This document shows, in pieces, positions 1 to 7,900 of a stretch of 55,305 nucleotides of DNA. This stretch comes from Patescibacteria group bacterium (GTDB taxonomy: Bacteria; Patescibacteriota; Patescibacteriia; Patescibacteriales; UBA12465): assembly GCA_028692765.1 (NCBI GenBank), contig JAQUWT010000007.1, positions 1 through 55,305 of the forward strand, written 5' to 3'. The notes below the pieces were generated by a model. It worked only from the letters and a program-made list of their open reading frames with translations. It ran no database searches and was not told the origin of the DNA. Numbering within the stretch: the stretch's first letter is position 1; every line of letters starts with the position of its first letter. A program made the position numbers and the translations under genes.

Positions 1-425
1 TGAATTTCTATCTCCGGCACCGTTTCGCCCTCAATAATTGGGACTTGGTCGATGTGACCGTGTATAAGGTCTGGGGCGACTATCTTTTGCGCCATCCGGA
101 AAAAAGAAAGGATTTATACCGCTTTGGCAGGAGCCGGAATCTTTGGGAGCGGCGCTTGGCGGTTGTGGCGACGATGGCGCTAATTAAAGCCGGGCAATTT
201 CAAGAGATTCTTGATTTAAGCGTAATGCTGCTTGATGATAAAGAAGATTTGATGCATAAGGCAGTCGGCTGGATGCTACGGGAGCTAGGGAAGAAAGATA
301 AGGCGACTCTGGTTAATTTTCTTAAAGAATATTCCGCCCGCTTGCCGCGCACCGCTTTGCGTTATGCCATCGAACGTTTTCCGGAGGCAGAAAGAAGGAA
401 ATATTTGAATATAAAAAAAATATAA
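1..425 (+). CDS. DNA alkylation repair protein, AlkD-like (5' end missing)
   Basis: The reading frame is open from base 3 and runs off the left edge, so only about the last 140 residues are seen. The motif NNWDLVD at bases 33-53 matches the signature of the AlkD family, which are HEAT-like alpha-helical DNA glycosylases removing alkylated purines from DNA. The rest is helical and basic (DKATLVNFLKEYS, TALRYAIERFPEAERRKYL), as expected for the C-terminal HEAT repeats. The first in-frame start-like codon inside the window (TTG at 45) lies after the motif and is not the true start. The next gene begins 51 bases downstream on the same strand. The family call is from motif recognition. Confidence 0.85.
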   Translation, partial: NFYLRHRFALNNWDLVDVTVYKVWGDYLLRHPEKRKDLYRFGRSRNLWERRLAVVATMALIKAGQFQEILDLSVMLLDDKEDLMHKAVGWMLRELGKKDKATLVNFLKEYSARLPRTALRYAIERFPEAERRKYLNIKKI

Positions 426-476
426 TTTATCTTTCCCCTTGCTTAATCTAAGGATTATCTCGGGGCTATTACGATT

Positions 477-1247
477 ATGCCCGATATCAATCTATTTAAA
501 AGTGAAGCCGGCGCTAAGGCGAAGCCGGCAATTATCATTGTCGGCCTGGTTTTGCTGGCCGGCATCATTACCGTCGCTCTCTTGCGCGACCGCCTCGTCA
601 ACGTCCAGTATCGGCAAGTGACGGTGATGGGTCAGGGACGGGTCAGCTATAATCCCGATTTGGCGGTGATTAATTTGGGCGTGCAAATCGACAAGGCCAA
701 ACAGGCGGAAGAGGCCTTGAAGCAGTTGAACGAGAAGGTCAACAAGATTATGGCCGCTGTCCAGGCAGAAGGCATTGAGGCGGCTGATATCAGCACTCAG
801 AACTATAATCTATATCCCCAGTATGATTATCAGGATAATATTTCCACCGTCGCCGGCTATAACGCCAACGAGCAGTTAAGCATCAAGGTGAAAGATTATG
901 ATGTTAATCCGGAAAGGCTAAACAAGGTGATAGCGGCCGCTTCTAAGGCCGGAGCCAACCAAATTAACAGCCTGTCTTTTGATTCCTCCTCTCTCAACAC
1001 TTTAAAGCAGCAAGCGCGGGTTTTGGCTTTGCGCGACGCTCAATCGAAGAGCGGGGAATTGATGGCGGCGGCCGGCGTTAAGGTGAAGAATATCGCCGGC
1101 TGGTGGGAGAATGTCGTTTCCTCTCCCTCGACGGCTTATGGGGGCGGTGATTTAGGCAAGGGCGGGGCGGCCGATTATTCCGCCCAAACGCCCAGCGGCA
1201 GCCGGGAAATCGTGATTGAAGTGGGAGTTAATTATAATATTAAATAA
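477..1247 (+). CDS. SIMPL-domain (DUF541) membrane-anchored protein
   Basis: 256 aa. After a short cytoplasmic tail, residues about 19-37 form one hydrophobic segment (IIIVGLVLLAGIITVALL), followed by an extracytoplasmic domain of about 200 residues. That domain has SIMPL/DUF541 features: VTVMGQGRVSYNPDLA at its start, a central QNYNLYPQYDY stretch, GYNANEQLSIKVKD, and an ALRDAQSKSGELMAAAGVKV helix. Family members are surface or periplasmic proteins of poorly defined role, some linked to oxidative stress. A second reading frame starting at 439 overlaps but looks like a shadow. There is no Shine-Dalgarno before the ATG. A terminator follows at 1275-1306. Confidence 0.85.
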   Translation: MPDINLFKSEAGAKAKPAIIIVGLVLLAGIITVALLRDRLVNVQYRQVTVMGQGRVSYNPDLAVINLGVQIDKAKQAEEALKQLNEKVNKIMAAVQAEGIEAADISTQNYNLYPQYDYQDNISTVAGYNANEQLSIKVKDYDVNPERLNKVIAAASKAGANQINSLSFDSSSLNTLKQQARVLALRDAQSKSGELMAAAGVKVKNIAGWWENVVSSPSTAYGGGDLGKGGAADYSAQTPSGSREIVIEVGVNYNIK

Positions 1248-1274
1248 GATCAGTATTGATTTTTTAGCTTTAAT

Positions 1275-1306
1275 AAAAATCCGCTTCTTTGGGGGCGGAT
1301 TTTTTA
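1275..1306 (+). terminator. Rho-independent terminator after the SIMPL gene
   Basis: AAAAATCCGC (1275-1284) pairs with GCGGATTTTT (1295-1304) across a 10-base loop, and the 3' arm runs into the T-tract. Confidence 0.85.
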
Positions 1307-1373
1307 TCCACTTTTTCTAAATTTGATTTTTAATTTTGTCAAGCGCCGATATCAGTCCCAGCCCCTGTATTTA

Positions 1374-1402
1374 TTGGCATAGTTTTTAATGTGTGCTATA
1401 AT
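1374..1402 (+). promoter_or_regulatory. Sigma-70-type promoter for the HU gene
   Basis: TTGGCA (1374-1379), 17-bp spacer, TATAAT (1397-1402), with the extended -10 context TGTGC. It predicts a transcript starting near 1409, giving a leader of about 175 bases before the HU start codon. Confidence 0.8.
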
Positions 1403-1585
1403 ATCCCTGTAAACAAAGGACAATAATTTTTAGTTGATATTTTATCCAATAAATATCGGATTAAAAATCATTTATCTCTGCGTTTACAGATATTTATTTT
1501 TTATTAAATATTTTAATCGGCTCACTTATTACGCCGACTTGCCTTAGCGCCGGTCGCTTCGTAGTAAAGGCCCCATGCAAAGCGT
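1403..1585 (+). ncRNA. Structured 5' leader (or small RNA) upstream of HU
   Basis: CTGTAAAC (1407-1414) is exactly complementary to GTTTACAG (1482-1489), closing a domain that contains a second perfect helix, GATATTT (1436-1442) with AAATATC (1451-1457). A T-rich run follows the outer helix (1490-1505). Further hairpins near the start codon include GCCTT/AAGGC with an inner AGCG/CGCT. No ORF is seen here. It could be an attenuator for HU, an mRNA-stabilising leader, or a separate small RNA. It resembles no RNA family I can name. Confidence 0.45.
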
Positions 1586-1867
1586 ATGTCAAAAATGACT
1601 AAGGCGCAAATCGTCGCCGCCATGTCTGAAGCCACTGGCTTAAGCAAGAAGGATGTCAACGGTTTCTTTGAAACCTTGTCCGAAATGACTTATAAAGAAG
1701 TCAAGAAGAGCGGAGAATGCTTAGTTCCTGGTTTCGGTAAATTGGTAAAGGCGAAGAGGAAAGCGCGCGAAGGCCGCAATCCGGCGACCGGTGAAACCAT
1801 TAAAATTCCGGCTAAGACCGTTGTCAAGTTCCGCTTGGCTAAGGCGGTTAAGGATGCCGTGTTATAA
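1586..1867 (+). CDS. hup: HU-family DNA-binding protein
   Basis: 93 aa, the usual HU length. The N-terminal helices (MTKAQIVAAMSEATGLSKKDV) and the GFGKLVKAKRKAREGRNPATGE segment match the HU/IHF fold, where RNPATGE marks the DNA-bending beta arm that grips the minor groove. It should coat and bend the nucleoid. The start is the ATG at 1586; a second in-frame ATG lies three codons later. It is transcribed alone from the promoter at 1374-1402 and ends at a terminator (1896-1928). There is no clear Shine-Dalgarno (CAAAGCGT precedes the start). One HU gene often suffices in reduced genomes. Confidence 0.97.
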   Translation: MSKMTKAQIVAAMSEATGLSKKDVNGFFETLSEMTYKEVKKSGECLVPGFGKLVKAKRKAREGRNPATGETIKIPAKTVVKFRLAKAVKDAVL

Positions 1868-1895
1868 TCGGTAATTGGTTTTTTACTTCTATATC

Positions 1896-1928
1896 AAAAA
1901 AGCGCCTACGGAATCAGGTGCTTTTTTG
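1896..1928. terminator. Bidirectional terminator between HU and the convergent HTH gene
   Basis: AAAAAAGCGCCT (1896-1907) pairs with AGGTGCTTTTTT (1916-1927), including one G-T pair. It has A/T runs on both sides, so it can serve HU (+) and the HTH gene ending at 1941 (-). Confidence 0.85.
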
Positions 1929-1940
1929 TTCGTTATAATT

Positions 1941-2207
1941 TTATCTTTCTTTTTCTGGTGGCCAGTATTGGCCCAGGCCAAAGTCGCTTAATTTATTCTT
2001 CAGCTTAGTGTTGCGGTGCAGGTAAATTAAGAGGGAAGACAGCTCTATTTGGTAGCGGTTCTTGCTGATTTTAAATTTTAAGCCATCATGCTCGGCTTTG
2101 AGGGCGCGCCTAATCGTTTTATCCGTAACCCCGCCCAGTTTAGCCGCTTCTGATACAGACAGCCAGAGAGGATTTTTAACATGAAGATTATGGAGATAGC
2201 TAAGCAT
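1941..2207 (-). CDS. Small helix-turn-helix regulator (excisionase/MerR-like HTH)
   Basis: 88 aa. The segment LSVSEAAKLGGVTDKTIRRAL is a winged-helix/excisionase-like HTH, followed by a predicted wing (GLKFKISKNRYQI). The C-terminal 35 residues are basic and of unknown role. It stands alone on the reverse strand. The 100 bases upstream of its start hold two perfect inverted repeats of related sequence (2217-2244 and 2277-2308), which are good candidates for its own operators. A third copy of the same palindrome lies at 3355-3380. I infer an autoregulated local repressor; the regulated process is not evident. Confidence 0.75.
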   Translation of the reverse strand: MLSYLHNLHVKNPLWLSVSEAAKLGGVTDKTIRRALKAEHDGLKFKISKNRYQIELSSLLIYLHRNTKLKNKLSDFGLGQYWPPEKER

Positions 2208-2216
2208 TTTATTGAG

Positions 2217-2244
2217 TTTAAGTCTAAATATAGTTAGACTTAAA
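2217..2244. promoter_or_regulatory. Operator-like inverted repeat 1 (AGTCTA/TAGACT)
   Basis: TTTAAGTCTAA (2217-2227) and TTAGACTTAAA (2234-2244) are perfect 11-bp arms around a 6-bp spacer, directly upstream of the reverse-strand HTH gene. Confidence 0.7.
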
Positions 2245-2276
2245 TTGATTATTTATTTAATAAAAGCCTTATTTAT

Positions 2277-2308
2277 AATTTTAGTCTAATATATAATAGA
2301 CTAAAATT
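2277..2308. promoter_or_regulatory. Operator-like inverted repeat 2 (AGTCTA/TAGACT)
   Basis: AATTTTAGTCTA (2277-2288) and TAGACTAAAATT (2297-2308) are perfect 12-bp arms around an 8-bp spacer. The core AGTCTA/TAGACT is shared with the repeats at 2217 and 3355. No Rho-independent T-tract is attached, which favours a protein-binding site. Confidence 0.7.
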
Positions 2309-2533
2309 GTCTTATCTCTCTGATACTATCATTTAATAATAAAAAAGTCAATTGTGGCTGGCGGCGGTCTTTAGGGCCTTTTTCTAAGCTCTTGGGGGAA
2401 GATATTCTCGGTTTCAGCGTAGTATAAAAAGATGCTTTAGCAATAGGGAAAAGGCCATATTTCTGATTATACGCCCGCTTGGCTTTATTGGGATTAGAAT
2501 AGAAAATATAGCTTGAAAATTAGATTTTTCGGC
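2309..2533. other. AT-rich intergenic stretch, no gene seen
   Basis: Together with the operators this is part of a 415-bp gap between the HTH and sigma genes. I see no ORF or RNA signature. The word AGGGCCTT occurs twice (near 2374 and 2543), without obvious meaning. Confidence 0.5.
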
Positions 2534-2561
2534 TTGCTTTTTTAGGGCCTTGTGTTAGAAT
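2534..2561 (+). promoter_or_regulatory. Promoter for the ECF sigma factor gene
   Basis: TTGCTT (2534-2539), 16-bp spacer, TAGAAT (2556-2561) with TGTG just upstream. The distance to the ATG at 2623 is about 55 bases after the expected start site. Confidence 0.55.
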
Positions 2562-2622
2562 AAAAAGGTAAAATTTGTTTTAAGCTGAGAAGGGAAATAC
2601 TCCCTTATTTTTGATTATTATC

Positions 2623-3207
2623 ATGACCCCCCATATAGTAAAAAAATTTAAAGAGAAGCAATTGTTGCAGCAGTTGAAAAGCCAAGATAAGGAGGCCTTT
2701 ATCAAGGTCTATGATGAGTATGTTCAAGACATCTATCGCTTTGTCTATTTTAAAGTCGGTCGGGAAGAAGAGGCCCAGGATTTAACCTCAATGGTTTTTC
2801 TTAAAGCCTGGAATCATATTCAGACGAATTCTTTAAGCGACAGCCGGACCTTGCGCGCTCTTGTCTATAAAATTGCCCGTACCTCGATTATCGACTATTA
2901 CCGCGAGAGCGGCAATAAGCTGGAGGTTTCGCTCGATGATGAAGACAAGCCGATAGAAATCATGGATGAAAATCAAGACATGGCCGCCGATTTGGACCGT
3001 TCGGCTAACCTGGAATTAATCCGCCGCCAGTTGCCCTTGCTTAAAGAAGAATATCGCGAAGTCATCGTCTTGCGCTTCGTTAACGATTTGAACTTGGAAG
3101 AGATTGCGGCCGTTACCGGCAAGAGCCGGGGAAATGTCCGCGTTATCTTACACCGAGCTTTGGCTGCCTTAAAAGGCATGGTGGAAGAAGAAATGGGGAA
3201 AAAATAA
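2623..3207 (+). CDS. ECF-type RNA polymerase sigma factor
   Basis: 194 aa. Region 2 covers residues about 20-90: DKEAFIKVYDEYVQDIYRFVYFKVG, then EEEAQDLTSMVFLKAWNHI, the -10 recognition helix. Region 4 covers about 135-190 (LPLLKEEYREVIVLRFVNDL, then LEEIAAVTGKSRGNVRVILHRAL, the -35 HTH). This is the standard sigma-70 ECF layout. An upstream TTG at 2611 is in frame, but the ATG at 2623 is the natural start. The next gene, separated by a terminator, encodes a single-pass DUF5667 protein that may act as its partner. The target promoters are not visible here. Confidence 0.93.
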   Translation: MTPHIVKKFKEKQLLQQLKSQDKEAFIKVYDEYVQDIYRFVYFKVGREEEAQDLTSMVFLKAWNHIQTNSLSDSRTLRALVYKIARTSIIDYYRESGNKLEVSLDDEDKPIEIMDENQDMAADLDRSANLELIRRQLPLLKEEYREVIVLRFVNDLNLEEIAAVTGKSRGNVRVILHRALAALKGMVEEEMGKK

Positions 3208-3226
3208 CGTAAATAATTTTGTATAA

Positions 3227-3254
3227 AAATAAGCACCCCAAAGGGTGCTTATTT
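3227..3254 (+). terminator. Terminator after the sigma factor gene
   Basis: AAATAAGCACCC (3227-3238), loop CAAA, GGGTGCTTATTT (3243-3254): a perfect 12-bp stem. The T-run after it is interrupted, so efficiency is uncertain. Confidence 0.8.
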
Positions 3255-3354
3255 GTATATTTTTTTCGGAGCTCAACAGTCTTGACTATTATATTTTAGC
3301 ATGCCATTAAATTTTTGCAAATGTATTTATCCTATAAATAAGCTGAAATTTAAT

Positions 3355-3380
3355 ATAAGTCTAGATATTCCTAGACTTAT
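3355..3380. promoter_or_regulatory. Operator-like inverted repeat 3 (AAGTCTAG/CTAGACTT)
   Basis: ATAAGTCTAG (3355-3364) and CTAGACTTAT (3371-3380), perfect 10-bp arms with a 6-bp spacer. It shares the AAGTCTA/TAGACTT core with the repeats beside the HTH gene and lies about 95 bp upstream of the DUF5667 gene, suggesting control by the same regulator. Confidence 0.6.
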
Positions 3381-3472
3381 CTTTAATAAATCGGATAAAT
3401 GCCAATAAATATGGCCTTATTTGCTTTTCAGAGACTGTAACAATTTGGAAATTATTCCGTATATTATGGCGT

Positions 3473-4300
3473 ATGACCGATAATGATTTTTTGAAACAAT
3501 TGAAAGGCTTGAAAAATATCTCCCCGGAGGCCTCTTGGCTAAAGAGCAACCGGGAGATTTTGTTATCCCAAATCGCTAATTCCGGCGCTAAAGAATTAGC
3601 CCCCTATCGCCGCCTGCTTATCGATGTCCGCAGCTTTTTTGCCGTTGCTTCCCAGCCGGCTTTGGCGCTCGGTTCTTTCTTAGTATTATTGGTGGGCGTC
3701 AGCCTCTTCGGTCATTTAGCTTTTAGCCGCACCAAGCCGAACGAATCTTTATATATTGCCCGCATCATTTCCGAGAAGGCGAAATTGACCACCGTTTTTG
3801 ATTCCCAGGAAAGGGAAAAAATGGAAGTACAGTTTGCCGCCAGTCATGCCGAAGCCATTACCGAAGTTTTAGCCGGGACCGATGTTAATGATGAAGCGCA
3901 GGTTGCCAAACTCAATGATAGTTTTAATAAGGAATTAGCCACGGTCCGCACCAAGATTGCCGGCATTAAGAAAGGTGCTCAAGTGGCTCTTGCTCCGACT
4001 GAAGTCGCTCCCTTGGCGGAAGAAGACTTATTATTAACCGCCGGCGACGGCAAGGATGATGCTGGCATGCAGATTGCTTTGAATAATGGCACGGCCCTTG
4101 CCGCCCCTACCGCTTCGGTTTTAGAGGCGGATAAGGCTCCGGCTGAAGTTGCCACTCCGACTGAGGCGGTTACGGTAGCGGAGGAGTCTTCCTCTGATAA
4201 GGCGGAAGAAGCCTTGAACGAAGCCCAGAGTTTGTTTGAGAATAAAGAATATAGCGGCGCGCTTGATAAGCTTAAAGAAGTGAAGGAGATGATTAAATAA
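3473..4300 (+). CDS. DUF5667-domain single-pass membrane protein, possible anti-sigma partner
   Basis: 275 aa. The N-terminal 60 residues are cytoplasmic (FLKQLKGLKNISPEASWLKS) and are followed by one membrane segment at about 63-82 (ALALGSFLVLLVGVSLFGHL). Then comes the DUF5667-like motif NESLYIARIISEKAKL and a helical region (AEAITEVLAGTDVNDEAQVAKL). The C-terminus is an Ala/Pro/Glu-rich linker ending in a TPR-like helix pair (AEEALNEAQSLFENKEYSGAL). DUF5667 proteins often sit next to ECF sigma factors, as here, so an anti-sigma role is plausible but not shown. A TATTAT hexamer ends only 5 bases before the ATG, so the mRNA may be leaderless. Confidence 0.7.
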   Translation: MTDNDFLKQLKGLKNISPEASWLKSNREILLSQIANSGAKELAPYRRLLIDVRSFFAVASQPALALGSFLVLLVGVSLFGHLAFSRTKPNESLYIARIISEKAKLTTVFDSQEREKMEVQFAASHAEAITEVLAGTDVNDEAQVAKLNDSFNKELATVRTKIAGIKKGAQVALAPTEVAPLAEEDLLLTAGDGKDDAGMQIALNNGTALAAPTASVLEADKAPAEVATPTEAVTVAEESSSDKAEEALNEAQSLFENKEYSGALDKLKEVKEMIK

Positions 4301-4376
4301 TTAACAATTAAAAAGTCGCCCGTATCTATTAGTTTGTCTCTGCAGTCGATGCCTTTTTAGAAGATCAGATTCCTGA

Positions 4377-4389
4377 GCTCTTCCGATCT
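4377..4389. other. Illumina-adapter-like string
   Basis: GCTCTTCCGATCT is identical to the 3' end of standard Illumina adapters. AGATCAGA at 4362-4369 resembles the start of the reverse-complement adapter (AGATCGGA, 7 of 8). This suggests an assembly artefact or chimeric join here, although a natural hairpin is possible. Confidence 0.6.
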
Positions 4390-4402
4390 GGATTGCACTC
4401 GG

Positions 4403-4513
4403 AGATAAATTAATAAATCCTGGCGACATCCGACGGCCGCGGATTTATCTGCCACCGCCGGACTAGTCCGGAGAACAGCGAGTCTAGTCAAGGTCGAATC
4501 TTGCGTCAGCAAG
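4403..4513 (+). ncRNA. Candidate structured RNA or leader segment
   Basis: GGATTTATCT (4441-4450) can pair either with ATAAATCC (4413-4420) or with AGATAAAT (4403-4410), giving mutually exclusive helices. A perfect 14-bp palindrome follows (4458-4471, centred on ACTAGT), then CTAGTC (4484-4489), which can compete for GACTAG (4461-4466), and a hairpin CTTGC-GTCA-GCAAG (4500-4513). The density of helices is unlike ordinary spacer. It matches no family I recognise, and its position next to the adapter-like string is a caution. Confidence 0.35.
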
Positions 4514-4935
4514 AGGCCTCGCTCCTTATAAATTCAATATTTTTCGAAAAAATGATTTCTTTTCTTATCTAAGCCCCGCCGATATTTATTTTCAAGATAT
4601 CGGAAAAGGGAAGCGAAAGAGAAGAAAAAAGCGCCCGTAGATTGATTAAGCTTTTCTCCAGCCTCGGCTTTCATGCTTTAGAGGCCGGCAGTTCCTAAAC
4701 AGTTTTGTCAGTCTTTAAAAAGCTTGCTTCAGCCGTTGCGTTGGCGAGGCGGGATTCCGATCAATTTATAACTGCTTTATTTTCTCCAAGCCTGCCGATT
4801 CCCAATCTTGATTAGAGATAAAGGTTAAAGCTTTGAAGGAGGAGAGAAATCGACGAAAGATATTTTCCTTATCATCAGCGTTTTGTTCCGACTACTATTG
4901 TCGGCGACAAGCGCGGGTGATTCTAATTATTACTT

Positions 4936-7900
4936 ATGAAAAAATTACGCAAATTCTTAACTGTCGGCGTAATGGTATTATCAATCATCGCTATGAGCGG
5001 TTTGACTGTTAACACAGCCAAAGCTGCTGCTCAGGCCGGTGATTTGATTAAGATGGATGGCTTGTCCTCCGTTTATTACCTTGGCAACGACGGTAAGAGA
5101 TACGTCTTCCCGAGCGAATCCGTGTACTTCTCTTGGTACAATGATTTCAGCGGCGTGGTAACCATCCCCGCTTCTGAATTGCAGTCCTATCCTTTAGGCG
5201 CTAACGTCACCATGAGACCGGGCACCAAGCTCGTGAAGATTACCACTGATCCTTCCGTTTACGCCGTTACTCCTAATGGCGTTTTACGCAAGATTCAGAG
5301 TGAAGCTGATGCTATCGCCCTCTACGGTTCCAACTGGAACAAGATGGTTGTCGATGTTGCTGATGCTTTCTTCACCAACTACACTATCGGTTCTGCTTTG
5401 ACTTCCGGTATGTACCCTGCTGGCACCTTATTAAAGAATGCCAACAATGCGAGCATCTACTACTATGATGGTACTGATTATCGCATGATTTCCAGCGAAG
5501 CTGCTTTCAATGCTAACCGCTTCAACATGAACAATGTTGTTACTACCAGCATGACTTTGACCGCTTCCGGTTCCGCTATCAGCGGCGCTGAAGATTTAGC
5601 TAAGCCTTATGGTGCTACTAGCGGTCAGGTTGTTACTGGCTCTGGTTTGACTGTAGCTTTGAGTTCCATGACTCCGGCTGCGGCTGCTATCCCGACTGGT
5701 GCTGTAAACGTTCCTTATACCAAGGTTAATGTAACAGCGGCAACTGATGGTGCTATCACTATCAATTCCATCACCTTTACTAGATCGGGTATTGGTTCTG
5801 CTAATGATTTTACTAATGTTTACCTGTATGATGGCGCAACCCGCTTGACTACTGGTCGTTCTGTAAACAGCTCAACCAATAAAGTTACTTTCACTGGTTT
5901 GAACTATACCGTTCCGGCTGGTTCTACCAAGACTTTAACTTTGACCGCTGATATCAACACTTCTGGTAACAATGATGCCTTCGGTATCGTTTCCGCCTCT
6001 GACGTTATGTCCACTGGTGCTACCGTTTCCGGTTCTTTCCCGGTTACCGGTAATACTATGAACATTGTTTCTCAGAGCACTGGTTCTGTTACTATTGCTA
6101 AGACTGGTTCTTTAACCAATCCTAAATTAGGAGAACAGGACGCCAAAGTGGCTGAATTCAATTTAACCGCTGGTTCAGTTGAAGATTTATCAGTTGAAGG
6201 TTTGACTCTTTATCAGCTTGGTAACATTTCTAATGCCAACTTGACCAACTTCACCTTGAAGCAGGCTGGCAGCACTATTGCTACCGCTGCTAGCGTTAAT
6301 TCCAACAACAACATTGTCTTCACTTTCAACTCCGCTTATAATTTAGACAAGGGTACTACTAAGACTTTTGAGGTTTATGCTAACATTGGCTCTTCTGCCC
6401 GTGCTGGTGACACCGTAAAAATTTACTTAGATAATGCTTCTGATTTATTAGCTCGCGGTAAGACCTATGGTTATGGAGTTCAGGTAACCAGAACCGCTTA
6501 TGATAACGGATCTAATGATGGCAGTGATGCTTCTTGGACTTCCGTTGATGCGGGTCAAATCACCATTTCTTATCAGGGTCCTTCTGTAACCGATTATGCG
6601 GTTCAGGATACTGATGTTGAATTATTCCGCTTCACCGTTACTTCTCAGAATAACGTTGAAGTTCGCAATACCCGCTTATTGTTAACTGCTGGTGGTACCG
6701 ATGCTGATGCTGATGCTAACGATGCTGGTGGTTTATTCAATAATACCACTGCTAATTATACCGATGTTAAATTCGTTGATGCTACCACCGGTCAGGTTTT
6801 AGCTGGTCCTAAGGACGTTGCTTATTCCGTAGTTGCAGATGATGCTTCTCAGGTATTAACCTATACTGATACTTGGAATCTCACCGCTGGTGAAACCAAG
6901 ACCATTAAGGTTACTGCTGATATTGCTAATTTCACTCCGGCTGGCAATGAAACTATTAAGGCCACTTTAAATCCGTTCCAATCTAGCGATATCAAGAATC
7001 TTGACAACAATTTGTTTGTACAGACTACTGATATTGTACCGAGTGGTGCGGTCGCTGGTGCTGCTCACAATGTTAAGACTGGTAGCGCTTCCGTTTCTTT
7101 AGCCGGTACTCCTTCTGTTCAAACTTATATCAACGGCGCTGCTGATGTAGCAATGACTGGTATGAATTTGACTGCTGGCACCGGTAAAGATATTAAGGTT
7201 ACTTCTATTAAGTTAACCGCTACTGGTGCACAAAGCTGTGATACAGAATCTGACTGTGTATTAACCGTTAAATTATTTGACGGCTCTACTCAGATTGGTG
7301 AAACTAAGTCTTTATCTGGAACCACTGTTACCTTCAATAATTTAAATTTGGTTGTAACAAAGGGTACTACTAAGACTTTAGTAGCTAAAGCAACCTTAAA
7401 TACCTTATCAACCGTTCTTGCCAACACTACATTACATTTTGATGTAGCTGCTGCAACTGATATTACCGCTCAGGATAATGATGGTAACAGCGTCACTTTA
7501 GCTGGCACCGTCACTGGTCCTACTCACTCCATCTTAGGTAGTGGCACTATTGCCGCCACCTTAGCTCCGGATGAGATTAATTTAACTGAATCTCGCATTG
7601 TTTTGGCGGGTAATACCGATGAAACTTTGGCTAAGTATAAGTTCACTGCTACTAATGAGGACTTAAAATTAACCAAGATGCGCGTACAGTTGTCCGCCAA
7701 CACTTCTGAAGAGGTTGCTTCTTTAGCTTTGTATGACGGTTCTACTAAATTGACTGGTGATGTTGTTCCGACTAACGGCGCAACTATCTATGCTGACTTT
7801 AACTCCTTTACTCAGGACTTTATTGTTCCGAAGGATAGTTCTAAGACTTTGACTGTTAAGGCTAATTTGAACACCGTATCTGCTGGCGCCGCTTCTGGTA

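Larger units (their letters stand above)
4301..4935. other. 635-bp non-coding stretch upstream of the S-layer gene
   Basis: No ORF of note. It contains a 13-base adapter-like string (4377-4389), a compact hairpin-rich block (4403-4513), a purine-rich segment with AAGGAGGAGAG near 4837-4847 that is not followed by a start codon, and a hairpin CCGAC/GTCGG (4888-4892/4900-4904) flanked by TTGT/ACAA just before the S-layer start. No consensus promoter could be placed with confidence. Long structured leaders are common before highly expressed surface-layer genes. Confidence 0.5.

Noticed and set aside
4837-4847. AAGGAGGAGAG as a Shine-Dalgarno for a hidden leader peptide before the S-layer gene
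   Set aside because: No ATG, GTG or TTG follows at a usable distance.
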